64,000 nucleotides of DNA from JAHZKN01 sp965250205 (GTDB lineage: Bacteria > Pseudomonadota > Alphaproteobacteria > Rhizobiales > Hyphomicrobiaceae), in contig CBDFNK010000023.1 in NCBI GenBank assembly GCA_965250205.1, positions 558,001 to 622,000 of the forward strand, read 5' to 3'. The notes beneath the pieces are model-generated. The model saw only the letters and a list, made by a program, of their open reading frames with translations, searched no databases and was not told where the DNA came from. Of the stretch, positions 8,188 to 17,345 are shown piece by piece. How positions within the stretch are numbered: the stretch's first letter is position 1; the number at the start of each line of letters is the position of its first letter. Both the position numbers and the translations under genes were made by a program.

Positions 8188-8535
8188 TCACTCGCGCCCC
8201 TTAAACTTCAGCTCTATCTCTTCGTCATCAAACGATACGACCTTGATCAGGCAGCGCTCGCCCTCAGATGAGAAGTAGAAAACGTGGGCGTGGTCACCGC
8301 CGACGGAGACACGGCAGAACGCTTTGTCATTCATAGATTTATCGGGACAGCTTTCAGCATCAAGATGGGGCACAGCCGATTCAAACGTTTCATAGTTCAT
8401 GACACAGGGTGCATCAGCCGCCATAGCTGGCGCTAACGGAGCGCAAAACACCGCTGCAATGAAAGCTATAATCAGAAGAAGTGATCGTCTTTTTAGGTCT
8501 ACTGACTTCACGTTGCTATCCACGTTGCTTCTCAC
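8188..8535 (-). CDS. Small secreted cysteine-containing hypothetical protein
   Basis: 115 residues. A signal peptide is clear: KRRSLLLIIAFIAAVFCAP then APAMAADAP. The mature part has four cysteines (CVMNYE, ESCPDK, FCRVS, RCLIKV), consistent with two disulfides in the periplasm, and the core HVFYFSSEGERC. I recall related small exported proteins in Rhizobiales, none with known function. The start is uncertain: GTG 8535 as given, or an in-frame GTG at 8511. The gene stands alone. Confidence 0.65.
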   Translation of the reverse strand: MRSNVDSNVKSVDLKRRSLLLIIAFIAAVFCAPLAPAMAADAPCVMNYETFESAVPHLDAESCPDKSMNDKAFCRVSVGGDHAHVFYFSSEGERCLIKVVSFDDEEIELKFKGRE

Positions 8536-8574
8536 CTTTTCTTGGCACGCCTCGTCTGTATTTGGTCAAGCGCG

Positions 8575-8897
8575 CTATGTTGCCTCTGAATCAGCCGATG
8601 AGATCACACGCCGGTAAAAATGCCAAGTGGCATGACCCAGAACCGGGACAATCACAATCAACCCCACGAAAAACGATAACAGTGAAAGACCAATACCAAT
8701 TGCGATGACGATGTCCCAGAGCATCATCACCCAAGACTTTTTTTGAACCGATTTCACGCTGGTGACCATGGCTGTCACAAAATCTATGTCGCGATCAAAG
8801 CACCTGCTAGATTTCCAATAGTTAAGAACAACAACCCGCTGCCGGATTGGATTGCGCACCTAAACTGCGCGCCCATAGTGCTTGAATTATCTGACAT
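8575..8897 (-). pseudogene. DUF2189-like membrane protein remnant
   Basis: The C-terminal part reads DRDIDFVTAMVTSVKSV, MMLWDIVIAIGIGLSLLSFF and VIVPVLGHATWHFYRRV, the typical end of DUF2189 integral membrane proteins (about 260 residues). Upstream, a short piece starting at ATG 8897 (MSDNSSTMGAQF) lies in another frame. The intervening membrane segments are missing, so this is a gene with a large internal deletion and frame change. A separately translated 94-residue product is possible but unlikely. Confidence 0.6.
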
Positions 8898-8992
8898 GGC
8901 TTCACTCTCGGTCATTAAAGTTTGATGTCCCGGCAAGTTTGATCCCTTAGACCACGTTTTACAAATTCGGAATTGCTCAAAATCTCACCAGC

Positions 8993-10525
8993 CTAACCCC
9001 GGCTGAGACCTTTTTGCTCAAGCTCATCGAGATAGGTCTGCCAGCGTTCTTTCTTTTCGGTGGCCAGCGTATCGAGATAGCCCCAGGTAAACAGACCCGT
9101 GTTGTGGCCATCATCAAACGTGATGCGGACCGCATAATTGCCGACAGGCTTCAGGTCACTGATTTTCACATGCCGTTTGTTGCCGATGGTTTTGCGCTGG
9201 TCTGGCGAATGGCCCTGTACTTCGGCTGACGGGCTCATCACGCGCAGCATCTCTGCAGGCAATTCGATTTTTTCTTTTGTCGGCTCAAGGACCAGTTGCA
9301 ACGCAGTGCCATCGGGCGTGAGTTCCATTTCTGGCGCCTTGTCGGCCCGGCCCTTTGCTGCGTCCAGACCGGCCCATGCTTTAGCCGCGAGTTCGCGATA
9401 AATCCCGGCATGCTCGCCTTCAGCGTCTGTTGCAGTAATCGGCTGTCCGGAATCTGACTTGGCACGAATATCCATATGCAGCGGCACAGCGCCGAGGAAC
9501 GGGACACCAAGCTTTTTGGCTTCATTTTCAGCGCCACCATGTCCAAAGATTTCACTGCGTTCACCGCAACTAGGACATAGGAAGTAGCTCATGTTCTCGA
9601 TGATACCGATCACCGGCACATTCACGCGTTCAAACATGGCCAGACCCTTGCGTGCATCGATCAACGCCAAATCTTGCGGGGTCGACACAATAACAGCACC
9701 GGAAATCGGCACGTGCTGCGCCATGGTCAGTTGCACATCACCCGTGCCCGGCGGCATATCGACCAACAAGGCGTCCAATTCGCCCCACAAGACATCGCGC
9801 ACCATTTGACCAAGGGCTTGCACAACCATCGGTCCGCGCCAGACAACGGGCGTGCCTTCATCAACCATAAAGCCAACCGACATCACCTTGATGCCATAGC
9901 CGTTCAGGGGTCGGATTTTTTTGTCTTCCGTCAGTTGCGGTTCGCCAGAAAGACCTAACAAGCGTGGTTGTGATGGCCCGTAAACATCAGCATCCAAAAT
10001 GCCAACCTTCAAACCCTGGGCTTGCAAGCCCAGTGCGAGGTTGACAGTCGTGGTTGATTTGCCAACACCGCCTTTGCCGGAAGCCACGGCAATGACATGT
10101 TTGACACCAGGTATTTCTTGTGGACCCGCCGTACCAGACATTCCCGGACCCGGCTGAGCAGCGCGCGCTGGCGTGCCACCATTGCCTCCCCGCTGACGTG
10201 CTTCTTTCACACGTGGGTGCTCTGACACGTTGCTGCCTGGCGCACCTGCATTACTACCAGACCCGCCTTGACCTGCTTTAGTCTCTGCTGTCAGCACTGC
10301 GGTAACACCAGCAACACCTTCAATTTCTTGAACCACCGTTTCGGCCGCTTTGCGCAGGGGCTCAAGTTCACTTGCTTCATCGGCTGGCACCGTGATCGAA
10401 AAATAGACCCGCTGGTCACGGATCATAATTTCCGAAACCAGACCCAGATCAACAATATTGCTTTCCAGGCTTGGACCTTTGATTCGTTTCAGATTTTCGA
10501 GAATATCTGTCTTGGCGACAGCCAT
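8993..10525 (-). CDS. Mrp/ApbC-type Fe-S carrier ATPase fused to DUF971
   Basis: 510 residues. The N-terminal 85 residues form a MIP18/DUF59 domain. After a glycine/proline linker comes the Mrp P-loop ATPase with deviant Walker A GKGGVGKST (about residue 148), DADVYGPSQPRLLG, VDMPPGTGDVQL and the CPSC cysteine pair for a bridging Fe-S cluster. The last 95 residues (from about 415) are a DUF971 domain with VKISDLKPVGNYAVRITFDD and FTWGYLDTLA. This DUF59-Mrp-DUF971 order is that of chloroplast HCF101, which transfers 4Fe-4S clusters. Start ATG 10525 has AAGGAG seven bases upstream. Role in Fe-S assembly is inferred from family. Confidence 0.92.
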   Translation of the reverse strand: MAVAKTDILENLKRIKGPSLESNIVDLGLVSEIMIRDQRVYFSITVPADEASELEPLRKAAETVVQEIEGVAGVTAVLTAETKAGQGGSGSNAGAPGSNVSEHPRVKEARQRGGNGGTPARAAQPGPGMSGTAGPQEIPGVKHVIAVASGKGGVGKSTTTVNLALGLQAQGLKVGILDADVYGPSQPRLLGLSGEPQLTEDKKIRPLNGYGIKVMSVGFMVDEGTPVVWRGPMVVQALGQMVRDVLWGELDALLVDMPPGTGDVQLTMAQHVPISGAVIVSTPQDLALIDARKGLAMFERVNVPVIGIIENMSYFLCPSCGERSEIFGHGGAENEAKKLGVPFLGAVPLHMDIRAKSDSGQPITATDAEGEHAGIYRELAAKAWAGLDAAKGRADKAPEMELTPDGTALQLVLEPTKEKIELPAEMLRVMSPSAEVQGHSPDQRKTIGNKRHVKISDLKPVGNYAVRITFDDGHNTGLFTWGYLDTLATEKKERWQTYLDELEQKGLSRG

Positions 10526-10643
10526 TGCACAACTCCTTGAGCGGTGAATTTCGAGGCGCATCTATAGAGGCCTAGAGGCCAGGTTACAATCTACCCTGGC
10601 CAAAGTTTGCCTAAGTTAGCCAAGTTTGGAGGAAAGGACCGCT

Positions 10644-10706
10644 ATGACGCATGTTGCAGCCGCTACCGGGATCGACACTGGAGTTCACTGCGTTCTGGCG
10701 ATATAG
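10644..10706 (+). CDS. Possible 20-residue leader ORF
   Basis: ATG 10644 follows a strong GGAGGAAAGG and runs 20 codons to TAG, ending 27 bases before the TRAP small permease. Only the ribosome site and position support it; the peptide resembles nothing I know. Coding status is doubtful. Confidence 0.2.
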   Translation: MTHVAAATGIDTGVHCVLAI

Positions 10707-10733
10707 AAACACATCAGGAAACTGGAGCCCGGT

Positions 10734-11303
10734 ATGCACACCCTGCTGAGGATTTCACGCGCCATCGATAGCCTATCAACGATGATGGGCAAGGGCGTAG
10801 CCTGGCTGATTGTGGCTGCCGCCGTGATCAGTGCGGGCAATGCCGTCATTCGCAAACTTTTTGATTCCTCTTCCAACGCTTGGCTTGAATCCCAATGGTG
10901 GTTGTTTTCCATCGCCTTCCTTTTGGCCGCCCCTTGGACGCTGGCTCAGAACGAACACATCCGCATCGATATCTTGAACAATCATCTAAGACCCAAAACA
11001 CGCGACGTCATTGACCTTATCGGTCACGCCTTGTTTTTGTTACCAATGACCTTGCTGTTGGTCTGGACATCATGGGACTTCTTCTGGAAATCCTACGCAC
11101 AAAATGAACAATCGTGGAATGCGGGCGGGCTGGCGCAATGGCCGATTAAAGCAATCATTCCTGTCGCGTTCGCGCTTTTGTTTTTGCAGGCCGTTTCCGA
11201 AATAATCAAACGCGTTGCCATCATGACCGGTGCCGCACCCCGCCAAAAAATCGGCGGCACTTTTGACGCCGCTGCCGCAGGCCGCGATGATGCGCCAGGC
11301 TAA
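10734..11303 (+). CDS. dctQ: TRAP transporter small permease (DctQ-type)
   Basis: 189 residues, four membrane segments (about 20-40, 55-75, 95-115, 135-155), the small integral subunit of a tripartite ATP-independent periplasmic transporter. Family features include AWLESQWWLFSIAFLLAAPW and EHIRIDILNNHL. GGAG precedes the ATG at 10734 by eight bases. The large permease follows 86 bases later on the same strand. The likely binding protein is not adjacent but 4 kb downstream at 17346-18461 on the other strand. The short C-terminal tail is charged and cytoplasmic. Confidence 0.92.
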   Translation: MHTLLRISRAIDSLSTMMGKGVAWLIVAAAVISAGNAVIRKLFDSSSNAWLESQWWLFSIAFLLAAPWTLAQNEHIRIDILNNHLRPKTRDVIDLIGHALFLLPMTLLLVWTSWDFFWKSYAQNEQSWNAGGLAQWPIKAIIPVAFALLFLQAVSEIIKRVAIMTGAAPRQKIGGTFDAAAAGRDDAPG

Positions 11304-11389
11304 CAAGCACGTTCGAGAACAGGACTGCTACCGAACCAAAACAAACTGCAACCGCCTCACCAAGCCTTACGACCTGAAAGTTCTCTTCC

Positions 11390-13285
11390 ATGGCCGCCTT
11401 TATCGCAGAAAACATGGCCCCGATAATGTTTGCCGCCTTGGTGCTGGTGCTGCTGCTCGGCTACCCGGTTGCGTTTTCATTGGCCGCTGTCGGCATGGCG
11501 TTCTTTGTCATTGGCGTTGAGTTGGCCCCGTACTCCGATGGCAACATCACGCTCACCTGGACCCTGCTGCAATCAATGCCGCTCAGAGTTTATCAGGTGA
11601 TGAAGAATGACACGTTGCTGGCAATCCCGTTCTTTACGTTTATGGGACTGATCTTAGAGCGCTCTGGTATGGCAGAGGATTTGCTCGACACGGTTGGGCA
11701 ACTGTTTGGCACAGTCAAAGGCGGATTGGCCTACGCCGTTGTGTTCGTCGGTGCGCTACTCGCTGCCACAACAGGCGTCGTTGCTGCGTCTGTTATTTCC
11801 ATGGGCCTAATCTCACTGCCAATCATGATGCGTTATGGCTACGACCGACGCCTTGCAAGCGGCGTGATTGCCGCCTCTGGCACGCTGGCACAAATCATCC
11901 CGCCGTCGCTGGTGTTGATTGTTATGGCCGACCAATTGGGCCGTTCGGTTGATGACATGTACAAGGGTGCGTTGTTCCCGGGCCTGTTGCTGGCAGGTCT
12001 TTATGCACTCTATGTGTTTGTCATTTCAAAGCTCTACCCAAGCGCGGCTCCCGGTCTGCCACCTGAATCGGTTAACTTTCGTGATGACGCAGGCAAACGC
12101 GGCCTGCCCTCGCTTGGCGTGCTCACCGTAATTTCGGCGCTCTTTGGTTGGCTTGTTGCAAAAGATTCCGGCTATCAGAGCATTGATCTGGGAATTGTTG
12201 GCATGGCGGCCGGCATCGCCATTGCCTTTGCGCTGACACTTCTCAACAGCATTGTTATGCGTCTCACCGGCATATCGTTTCTGTCGCCGCTCGCCGCCCA
12301 GGTGACCTACGTCATGGTGCCGCCGCTGCTACTGATCTTCCTGGTTCTCGGCACTATTCTGATTGGCGTTGCGACCCCAACCGAGGGCGGTGCGATGGGG
12401 GCGGTTGGTGCGCTGTTTCTTGCGCTTGCAAAACGCATCACATCAAAAGACGCCAGGCGCTTTAACTTAGACATCGTGCGTTCAGCCGCAGAAGCAACGG
12501 TCAAGCTGTCAGCCTTTGTGCTGTTCATCTTGATCGGCGCACGCATCTTTTCGCTGACGTTTTTTGGCGTCAATGGCCACTTGTGGGTCGAGCATCTGCT
12601 CACCAGCATGCCCGGCGGGCTTTATGGCTTTTTGATCCTGATCAATGTTGCAGTTTTCTTTCTCGCCTTCTTCCTCGATTTCTTTGAACTCGCATTCATC
12701 ATCGTGCCGCTCCTCAAGCCTGCCGCTGAAGCCATATTCAAAACCTCTCCGGAAGCCATCGCCATTGCCAAGAACCTTGGCTTTGCCGTTGCCACAACCG
12801 CCGACCCGACAGGCGCCATGGTTCAGTCAATCGTTGATGTCACGCCATTCATCATTTGGTTTGGCGTGCTGTTGTCGCTCAACATGCAGACGAGCTTTAT
12901 GCACCCCCCCTTTGGTTTCGCGCTGTTCTATTTGCGCTCTGTGGCACCAAAAGAAGAATACGCTGACCGTGTCACAGGTGAAAAAATTGCCCCCATCACC
13001 ACCGGCCAGATCTATTGGGGGGCCTTGCCATTCCTGTTCATTCAATTAGCGATGGTGGCACTGGTGCTGGCCATGCCGTCCCTTGTCATGGGACACAAAA
13101 CCGCGCCGACAAAACCCGCGACCCAAATCGAACGCACGGACAACGGCCCGAGCGATGATCAACTGCGCGGCAAAAGATTTTCTTTACCGCCGACACCACC
13201 GACCTTTGAAGAAGCCCCGGGCCGTCGCTTTGAGGGTGCCGGTGCACCAACGCTCGATCTCAGTACACCGCCAAAGTTTGACTAA
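11390..13285 (+). CDS. dctM: TRAP transporter large permease (DctM-type)
   Basis: 631 residues, longer than the usual 430. It belongs to the larger DctM subgroup that carries extra central membrane segments and goes with lactate/keto-acid or related binding proteins. Many hydrophobic helices are visible. Family stretches include ATTGVVAASVISMGLISLP, SGTLAQIIPPSLVLIVMAD, ATPTEGGAMGAVGALFLA and VDVTPFIIWFGVLLSLNMQT. The final 60 residues form a proline-rich soluble tail. It is co-transcribed with dctQ. The substrate is probably an organic acid, judged only from the binding protein's family. Confidence 0.92.
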   Translation: MAAFIAENMAPIMFAALVLVLLLGYPVAFSLAAVGMAFFVIGVELAPYSDGNITLTWTLLQSMPLRVYQVMKNDTLLAIPFFTFMGLILERSGMAEDLLDTVGQLFGTVKGGLAYAVVFVGALLAATTGVVAASVISMGLISLPIMMRYGYDRRLASGVIAASGTLAQIIPPSLVLIVMADQLGRSVDDMYKGALFPGLLLAGLYALYVFVISKLYPSAAPGLPPESVNFRDDAGKRGLPSLGVLTVISALFGWLVAKDSGYQSIDLGIVGMAAGIAIAFALTLLNSIVMRLTGISFLSPLAAQVTYVMVPPLLLIFLVLGTILIGVATPTEGGAMGAVGALFLALAKRITSKDARRFNLDIVRSAAEATVKLSAFVLFILIGARIFSLTFFGVNGHLWVEHLLTSMPGGLYGFLILINVAVFFLAFFLDFFELAFIIVPLLKPAAEAIFKTSPEAIAIAKNLGFAVATTADPTGAMVQSIVDVTPFIIWFGVLLSLNMQTSFMHPPFGFALFYLRSVAPKEEYADRVTGEKIAPITTGQIYWGALPFLFIQLAMVALVLAMPSLVMGHKTAPTKPATQIERTDNGPSDDQLRGKRFSLPPTPPTFEEAPGRRFEGAGAPTLDLSTPPKFD

Positions 13286-13321
13286 ACCGTTCGTCAAAAT
13301 AGTTCATCATGGAGACCGCCC

Positions 13322-13723
13322 ATGCGTACCTTAATGCTCGTCACCACAATCATGGTCGCGTTTGCGCCCGCCGCCAACGCCGAAGACTGCGCTGAACCGA
13401 TAAGCCAGAAAGCGATGACAGACTGCGCTAAGATGGACCTGGCTAAAGCCGATGCCAAACTCAACGCCAACTACGCGCTGATCAAGGAGCGGCTCAAAGA
13501 TGATGCCGCGACGCCAAAACTTCTGCTCACTGCACAACGGACTTGGCTGAAGTTTCGCGATGCCGAATGCACATTTTCAGCGTCCGGCGTTGTGGGCGGC
13601 AGCATCTATAATTTCGTCCACACACAATGCCTCACTCGCCTGACGCAAGCCCGTGTCCGTGACCTCGAAGTCTACGTGAAGTGTCAAGAAGGCGATCTCA
13701 GCTGCCCGATATCCGGGGAGTAG
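13322..13723 (+). CDS. LprI/DUF1311-like secreted protein
   Basis: 133 residues, exported (signal MRTLMLVTTIMVAFAPAANA). The mature part has the DUF1311 pattern: CAEPISQKAMTDCAKMDLAK, LNANYALIKERL, QRTWLKFRDAECTF and CLTRLTQARVRDLEVY, with four or more cysteines. Family members include the mycobacterial lysozyme inhibitor LprI, so a periplasmic role in binding lysozyme-like enzymes is possible but not shown. It starts 36 bases after the TRAP permease behind GGAG and is convergent with an M23 peptidase gene. Confidence 0.85.
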   Translation: MRTLMLVTTIMVAFAPAANAEDCAEPISQKAMTDCAKMDLAKADAKLNANYALIKERLKDDAATPKLLLTAQRTWLKFRDAECTFSASGVVGGSIYNFVHTQCLTRLTQARVRDLEVYVKCQEGDLSCPISGE

Positions 13724-13735
13724 AAGACTTAAGGT

Positions 13736-14764
13736 TCAGGGCACTATCTCAAATGCGCTTGCCTTAGAGATCACAACCTTGCCGCCCCGAACGAGCTCAA
13801 CCGTGCTTGTATAGCGCCCTGCAGGCCACGCCTTAGCGCGCCGCCTCTTGCCGACATAGGCCACATACTGCGCTTTAGGACGTGTGAGCGGTTTCATTTT
13901 ATTGTGCGCTTTGAAGCCACCGGGCCCAACAAGTCCGAGCCGGATCACGTCCCCTTTTTTCAAATTGATAAAGCGCACATAGGTGACAAACGCATTTGAA
14001 GTTTTAGTCAGTTCTGGTGCCCCTTCACGTTCCAACAGGGCTGAGCCGACCGGCCCGCCAGCAAACCCGTATTCAATGAGTTGGCCTTGGCTGTAGGCAA
14101 GTAACGGCGCGAGTTCAGCCTCCCACAGTCCCGAGCCCCGAGGGGGTTGGCCGTTGGCGCACGCACGTCCGGCAGGCGCGACAAGAAAGGGATCGACGAC
14201 ACGGCCCTGGTGGCGCACCGTGATGTGCAGATGGGCAAACTGAGCGTGACCTGAAAACCCAACCGCGCCCATCCGCGCGCCGCGCGCGATGGTGTCCCCC
14301 TTGGCGACCGCCACGCTGCCCTGCATCAGGTGGCAGTATTGTGTTTGCCACCCCTCGCCATGATCAATGACAACCCCGTTGCCACACTCCTTACCTTTCA
14401 CGGAGGCATCGTTTTTTCCCGTGATCAGTTTATCGGCCACGCCATCGCGCACCCGAAGGACGCGCCCCGGTGCCGCCGCCAGCACGCTGACGTTTTTGCG
14501 CGCGGCTGTGACTGACAGCACACGAAAATCCGTGCCCTTGTGGCCGTCATAGGTGGCCTGCCCACAAGTGTAATCGCCAACACCTTTGCCCGGCACCCGA
14601 TCAACATAGTTTTGCAGGAAGCAGGTTTTGCCAAGCGTGCACGCAACGGGCAGCGTCAGGCGGATGTTATCGGCCAGGGCGGGGGTGTTGTGTGTGGTGA
14701 GCGTTAGCGCCACCAGGGCGGCGGCTGACCGCGCGCACTTCGTCCTGCGTTTTTGCCATGTCAT
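13736..14764 (-). CDS. M23-family (LytM-type) metallopeptidase
   Basis: About 342 residues. It has a signal peptide ending TPALA before DNIRLTLP. The peptidase domain has HKGTDFRV (first zinc histidine and aspartate), HGEGWQTQYCHL and HLHITV, the three M23 zinc-binding blocks, so it should cleave peptidoglycan cross-bridges or act on the cell wall. The C-terminal 110 residues are an unrecognised beta-rich domain (LTKTSNAFVTYVRFINLKKG). I chose ATG 14764 because it puts basic MTWQKRR directly before the hydrophobic core; an upstream start at 14809 is possible. It is convergent with the LprI-like gene, three of whose relatives act on lysozymes. Confidence 0.88.
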   Translation of the reverse strand: MTWQKRRTKCARSAAALVALTLTTHNTPALADNIRLTLPVACTLGKTCFLQNYVDRVPGKGVGDYTCGQATYDGHKGTDFRVLSVTAARKNVSVLAAAPGRVLRVRDGVADKLITGKNDASVKGKECGNGVVIDHGEGWQTQYCHLMQGSVAVAKGDTIARGARMGAVGFSGHAQFAHLHITVRHQGRVVDPFLVAPAGRACANGQPPRGSGLWEAELAPLLAYSQGQLIEYGFAGGPVGSALLEREGAPELTKTSNAFVTYVRFINLKKGDVIRLGLVGPGGFKAHNKMKPLTRPKAQYVAYVGKRRRAKAWPAGRYTSTVELVRGGKVVISKASAFEIVP

Positions 14765-14976
14765 AGGGAAGTCTACCACACTGCGCTCGCAGGCACCCCC
14801 TGCGCGCACGTGTTAGGTTTTATGGGAGCTGTGTGGACCGGCTGTGGGACCGAACGGCGTAGCCACGCTACTAGGCCAACATTGTCCGTGCCTGAAGTGT
14901 TTCGGATGTGGAGATTGTATCATGCAAGACAGGTCCCTGCGGCCAGCTGAGGGCTCGTATTTTTCGTGATGCTGAT

Positions 14977-15459
14977 CTATTTTTCTTTCCACCCGGTCTC
15001 ACGCAGGAACCTGTTGAAAGTGTAGCTCCGCATGCCTTCCTTTCCGCAAACATAGGGAATTTTAGGATTGGATTCCTTACCACCGCGTTCTTCGGTGACG
15101 ACAATCGCTGGCTCCTCAAATGTTTGGGCAAGTGCTATTACCCACGGGTCAGCGAAATTCCGATTTGCCTTGGCGGCAATGCGTGGATGTCGTTGCATGA
15201 TGCCTTGTAGTTTTTCGATCTGCGCTTCCGAGATGTCGGTGAAGAGATCTTTTCGCTCTTTGCACCAATCGTGAAGATCGTCGTCTTGTTTTCTGATTTC
15301 TTCAAAGACTTGGACCGAGATCACTGCAGTTTCGATTCGCAAATGAAACTCAAGGTGAACCCAAATGGAAGGAAAGATATCGATTTGGTAAATATGATTC
15401 CATGATTCAATCAGGCAGGACGTATCAATCGAAAACTGTTGGTGTGGATTATCTATCAC
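14977..15459 (-). CDS. DUF4411 PIN-like protein, probable toxin
   Basis: 160 residues of the DUF4411 family, considered PIN-like nucleases. Acidic positions typical of the fold are seen in FSIDTSCLIESW near the N-terminus, ISVQVFEEI, FADPWVIALAQ and VTEERGG. The GTG start at 15459 lies one base after the stop of the upstream ImmA/IrrE gene, so the two are coupled in translation. This pairing is typical of a type II toxin-antitoxin-like module. RNase activity is inferred from the fold only. Confidence 0.85.
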   Translation of the reverse strand: MIDNPHQQFSIDTSCLIESWNHIYQIDIFPSIWVHLEFHLRIETAVISVQVFEEIRKQDDDLHDWCKERKDLFTDISEAQIEKLQGIMQRHPRIAAKANRNFADPWVIALAQTFEEPAIVVTEERGGKESNPKIPYVCGKEGMRSYTFNRFLRETGWKEK

Positions 15460-15460
15460 G

Positions 15461-16651
15461 TCATATCACCCCAAACTTTCGTTCCAATTGGGGCAGATGC
15501 TTGGCCTTGATTTGCAAATGGCCAAGCAGACCGGAAAGCGTTAGATGGCCGTTGCGATAGGTATCGATCGTGAGACGTGTGTAGGCGTCGCCGAGAATAC
15601 GAACGCGTTTTTCACCCCACTTTTCACGCGCACCAGAATTCGTGGCTTTGTTAGCGGTGTATTGGCGCTGATATTCTTCACGCCTTTCGCGATAAAATTT
15701 TTGAGTACACAGGCCATTTTCTAGAAGTCTGCGGACGACAAATTCACGACTGACATGAAAGCGATGCGCGAAAATGCGGATTGTGTCGTCATCCCATTCC
15801 CCACTTTCGTCAAGTCGTTTTGCAATCTCAGGCTGGGCTAGGAAGGCGTCCTGAGGTGCCAGAATTTCAGCTGCAACAGCGTTGCAAAAAACTTCGATCT
15901 TGCGTTCTTCTGGCGGCATAGTGTCGTCTTCATTGAAGTCGCAGACACCACTTTTTCGAACCATCAGATGGGTCAGCTCGTGCATCAACGAAAAGATTCG
16001 AGCTCTTGGTGACTCTCCACGATTGACCGCCATAACCGGCAGCGTATCGCTCGCGATCGAGAACCCGCGCATTTCGTTTGATGAAATACCAGAGACTTGA
16101 AACACCAGAACACCAAGATCTTCAATACGTGTCTTCCATGCTGACAACGCGACGTATTGATCGCGCCAACCCATTTGCTCATCAGTGGAGAACCCAAGCT
16201 TTTCACGAGCACGCGCTGCCAGCGTAGCGGGAGCTTCGTGAATGGTTCCAGTGAGATCGAATGTTGGCGGTTTTTCTTCAAGGTCTTCGTAAAATTGCAG
16301 AGCTGATTGTCGGCGTTCTTGCGCGGCGCGAATTTCAAACCGTAATTTCGATGAAAAATCACCAAGTGGTCGGCCTGCAATCCGTCTAAAATCTCGCGGC
16401 ACGGGAAAATCACGGGGCGCTTCGAGTAGGAAAAATGTAGCCAGAGGACGTTTATAAATTTCCGATAACTTTCTGAGCTGCGCAATCGTCGGCTGCGCAT
16501 CTACTTCATCAGGGTCTTCCCATCCCGCAATGCGTTCAGCTGTCATCGTCTTGCTCACACGCCTGGCAACCTCTTCGAGTTCCATCGAAGCGGTTTGTCT
16601 GGCCCAGACAAGAACGGCGGGCGTTGCCGGTGCTTTGACGCTTTTTGCCAT
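15461..16651 (-). CDS. HTH plus ImmA/IrrE metallopeptidase protein, probable antitoxin partner
   Basis: 396 residues. Residues 5-80 form an XRE-like helix-turn-helix (SMELEEVARRVSKTMTAERI, IAQLRKLSEIYKRPLATFFL). The middle carries the ImmA/IrrE zinc peptidase motif HELTH in SLMHELTHLMV with a downstream ERKIEVFCNAVAAEIL glutamate-containing helix. The C-terminal 100 residues are typical of COG2856 long forms. Proteins of this kind pair with DUF4411 and may act as repressor and protease-regulated antitoxin. The downstream gene follows after one base. Insertion between TRAP genes and a low-GC upstream region suggest acquired DNA. Confidence 0.87.
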   Translation of the reverse strand: MAKSVKAPATPAVLVWARQTASMELEEVARRVSKTMTAERIAGWEDPDEVDAQPTIAQLRKLSEIYKRPLATFFLLEAPRDFPVPRDFRRIAGRPLGDFSSKLRFEIRAAQERRQSALQFYEDLEEKPPTFDLTGTIHEAPATLAARAREKLGFSTDEQMGWRDQYVALSAWKTRIEDLGVLVFQVSGISSNEMRGFSIASDTLPVMAVNRGESPRARIFSLMHELTHLMVRKSGVCDFNEDDTMPPEERKIEVFCNAVAAEILAPQDAFLAQPEIAKRLDESGEWDDDTIRIFAHRFHVSREFVVRRLLENGLCTQKFYRERREEYQRQYTANKATNSGAREKWGEKRVRILGDAYTRLTIDTYRNGHLTLSGLLGHLQIKAKHLPQLERKFGVI

Positions 16652-17345
16652 GACGATCTAGTTTTTTCTCCCCCGGCCTACTTTACATTTATTGGGGTTA
16701 TGAATGCTAGGCCTCTCTTAGCTAATTGATCAAAATCCCTTTTTAATCCAACTTAAACGTTGAATTTTACGCTGCACCATTTGCCAGGCACTCAATATCT
16801 CGATTGCAACATTTACTACATAAAATTTGTTCAGATTCATTGGCAATTCGGTGAGGCGCGATTGCCAACACGCTGGGATTCAGCTTGACTGCCGTCGGCG
16901 ACACTAAGATAGCCAACTAAATATCCGCATGAGCAAGCACTGACCAGCAGCGCATATACAATATGCTGCTCTCTGCTAACCCGAAGAAAGACACTAGACT
17001 GCTCTTTCTGTCCCTCTCAAAGTACCCAACTCGATTAATGTCAATTAACTTCTTTTGAAGCATTAGCAGTCATAGCTCCTTCCACAAAAAAATTTGATCA
17101 AACAGCATCGCCTGATTGTCCCGCCCTCTGCATAACCGTACCCTCTACCATCACCAATCTTATCCCAACGCCCCTCACCTGCACTAAACTCGTGGACATC
17201 CCACCCGCCGGGGGTGACGTCTAGACCGTCTGGATTGCGTCGGTTTGAACGGTGCGCCATGCAGATAACATACTGTCCAAAACACCGTGAGTGGACACAA
17301 CTAATCGGCGGGCCATCAAACGGTGCGAGGCGCGCGAACCCGCGC
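16652..17345. other. Intergenic, 694 bp, AT-rich
   Basis: More AT-rich than the flanks. A small inverted repeat AGCAGCGCATAT/ATATGCTGCT lies near 16947-16972. A minus-strand frame at 17063-17260 (GLDVTPGGWDVHEFSAGEG and RWDKIGDGRGYGY) might be the worn end of a lost gene, but I cannot place it. Otherwise nothing recognised. Confidence 0.5.

Noticed and set aside
17063..17260. 65-residue minus-strand frame with GLDVTPGGWDVHEFSAGEG
   Set aside because: Composition looks somewhat protein-like, but there is no ribosome site and no family match; at most a gene remnant.
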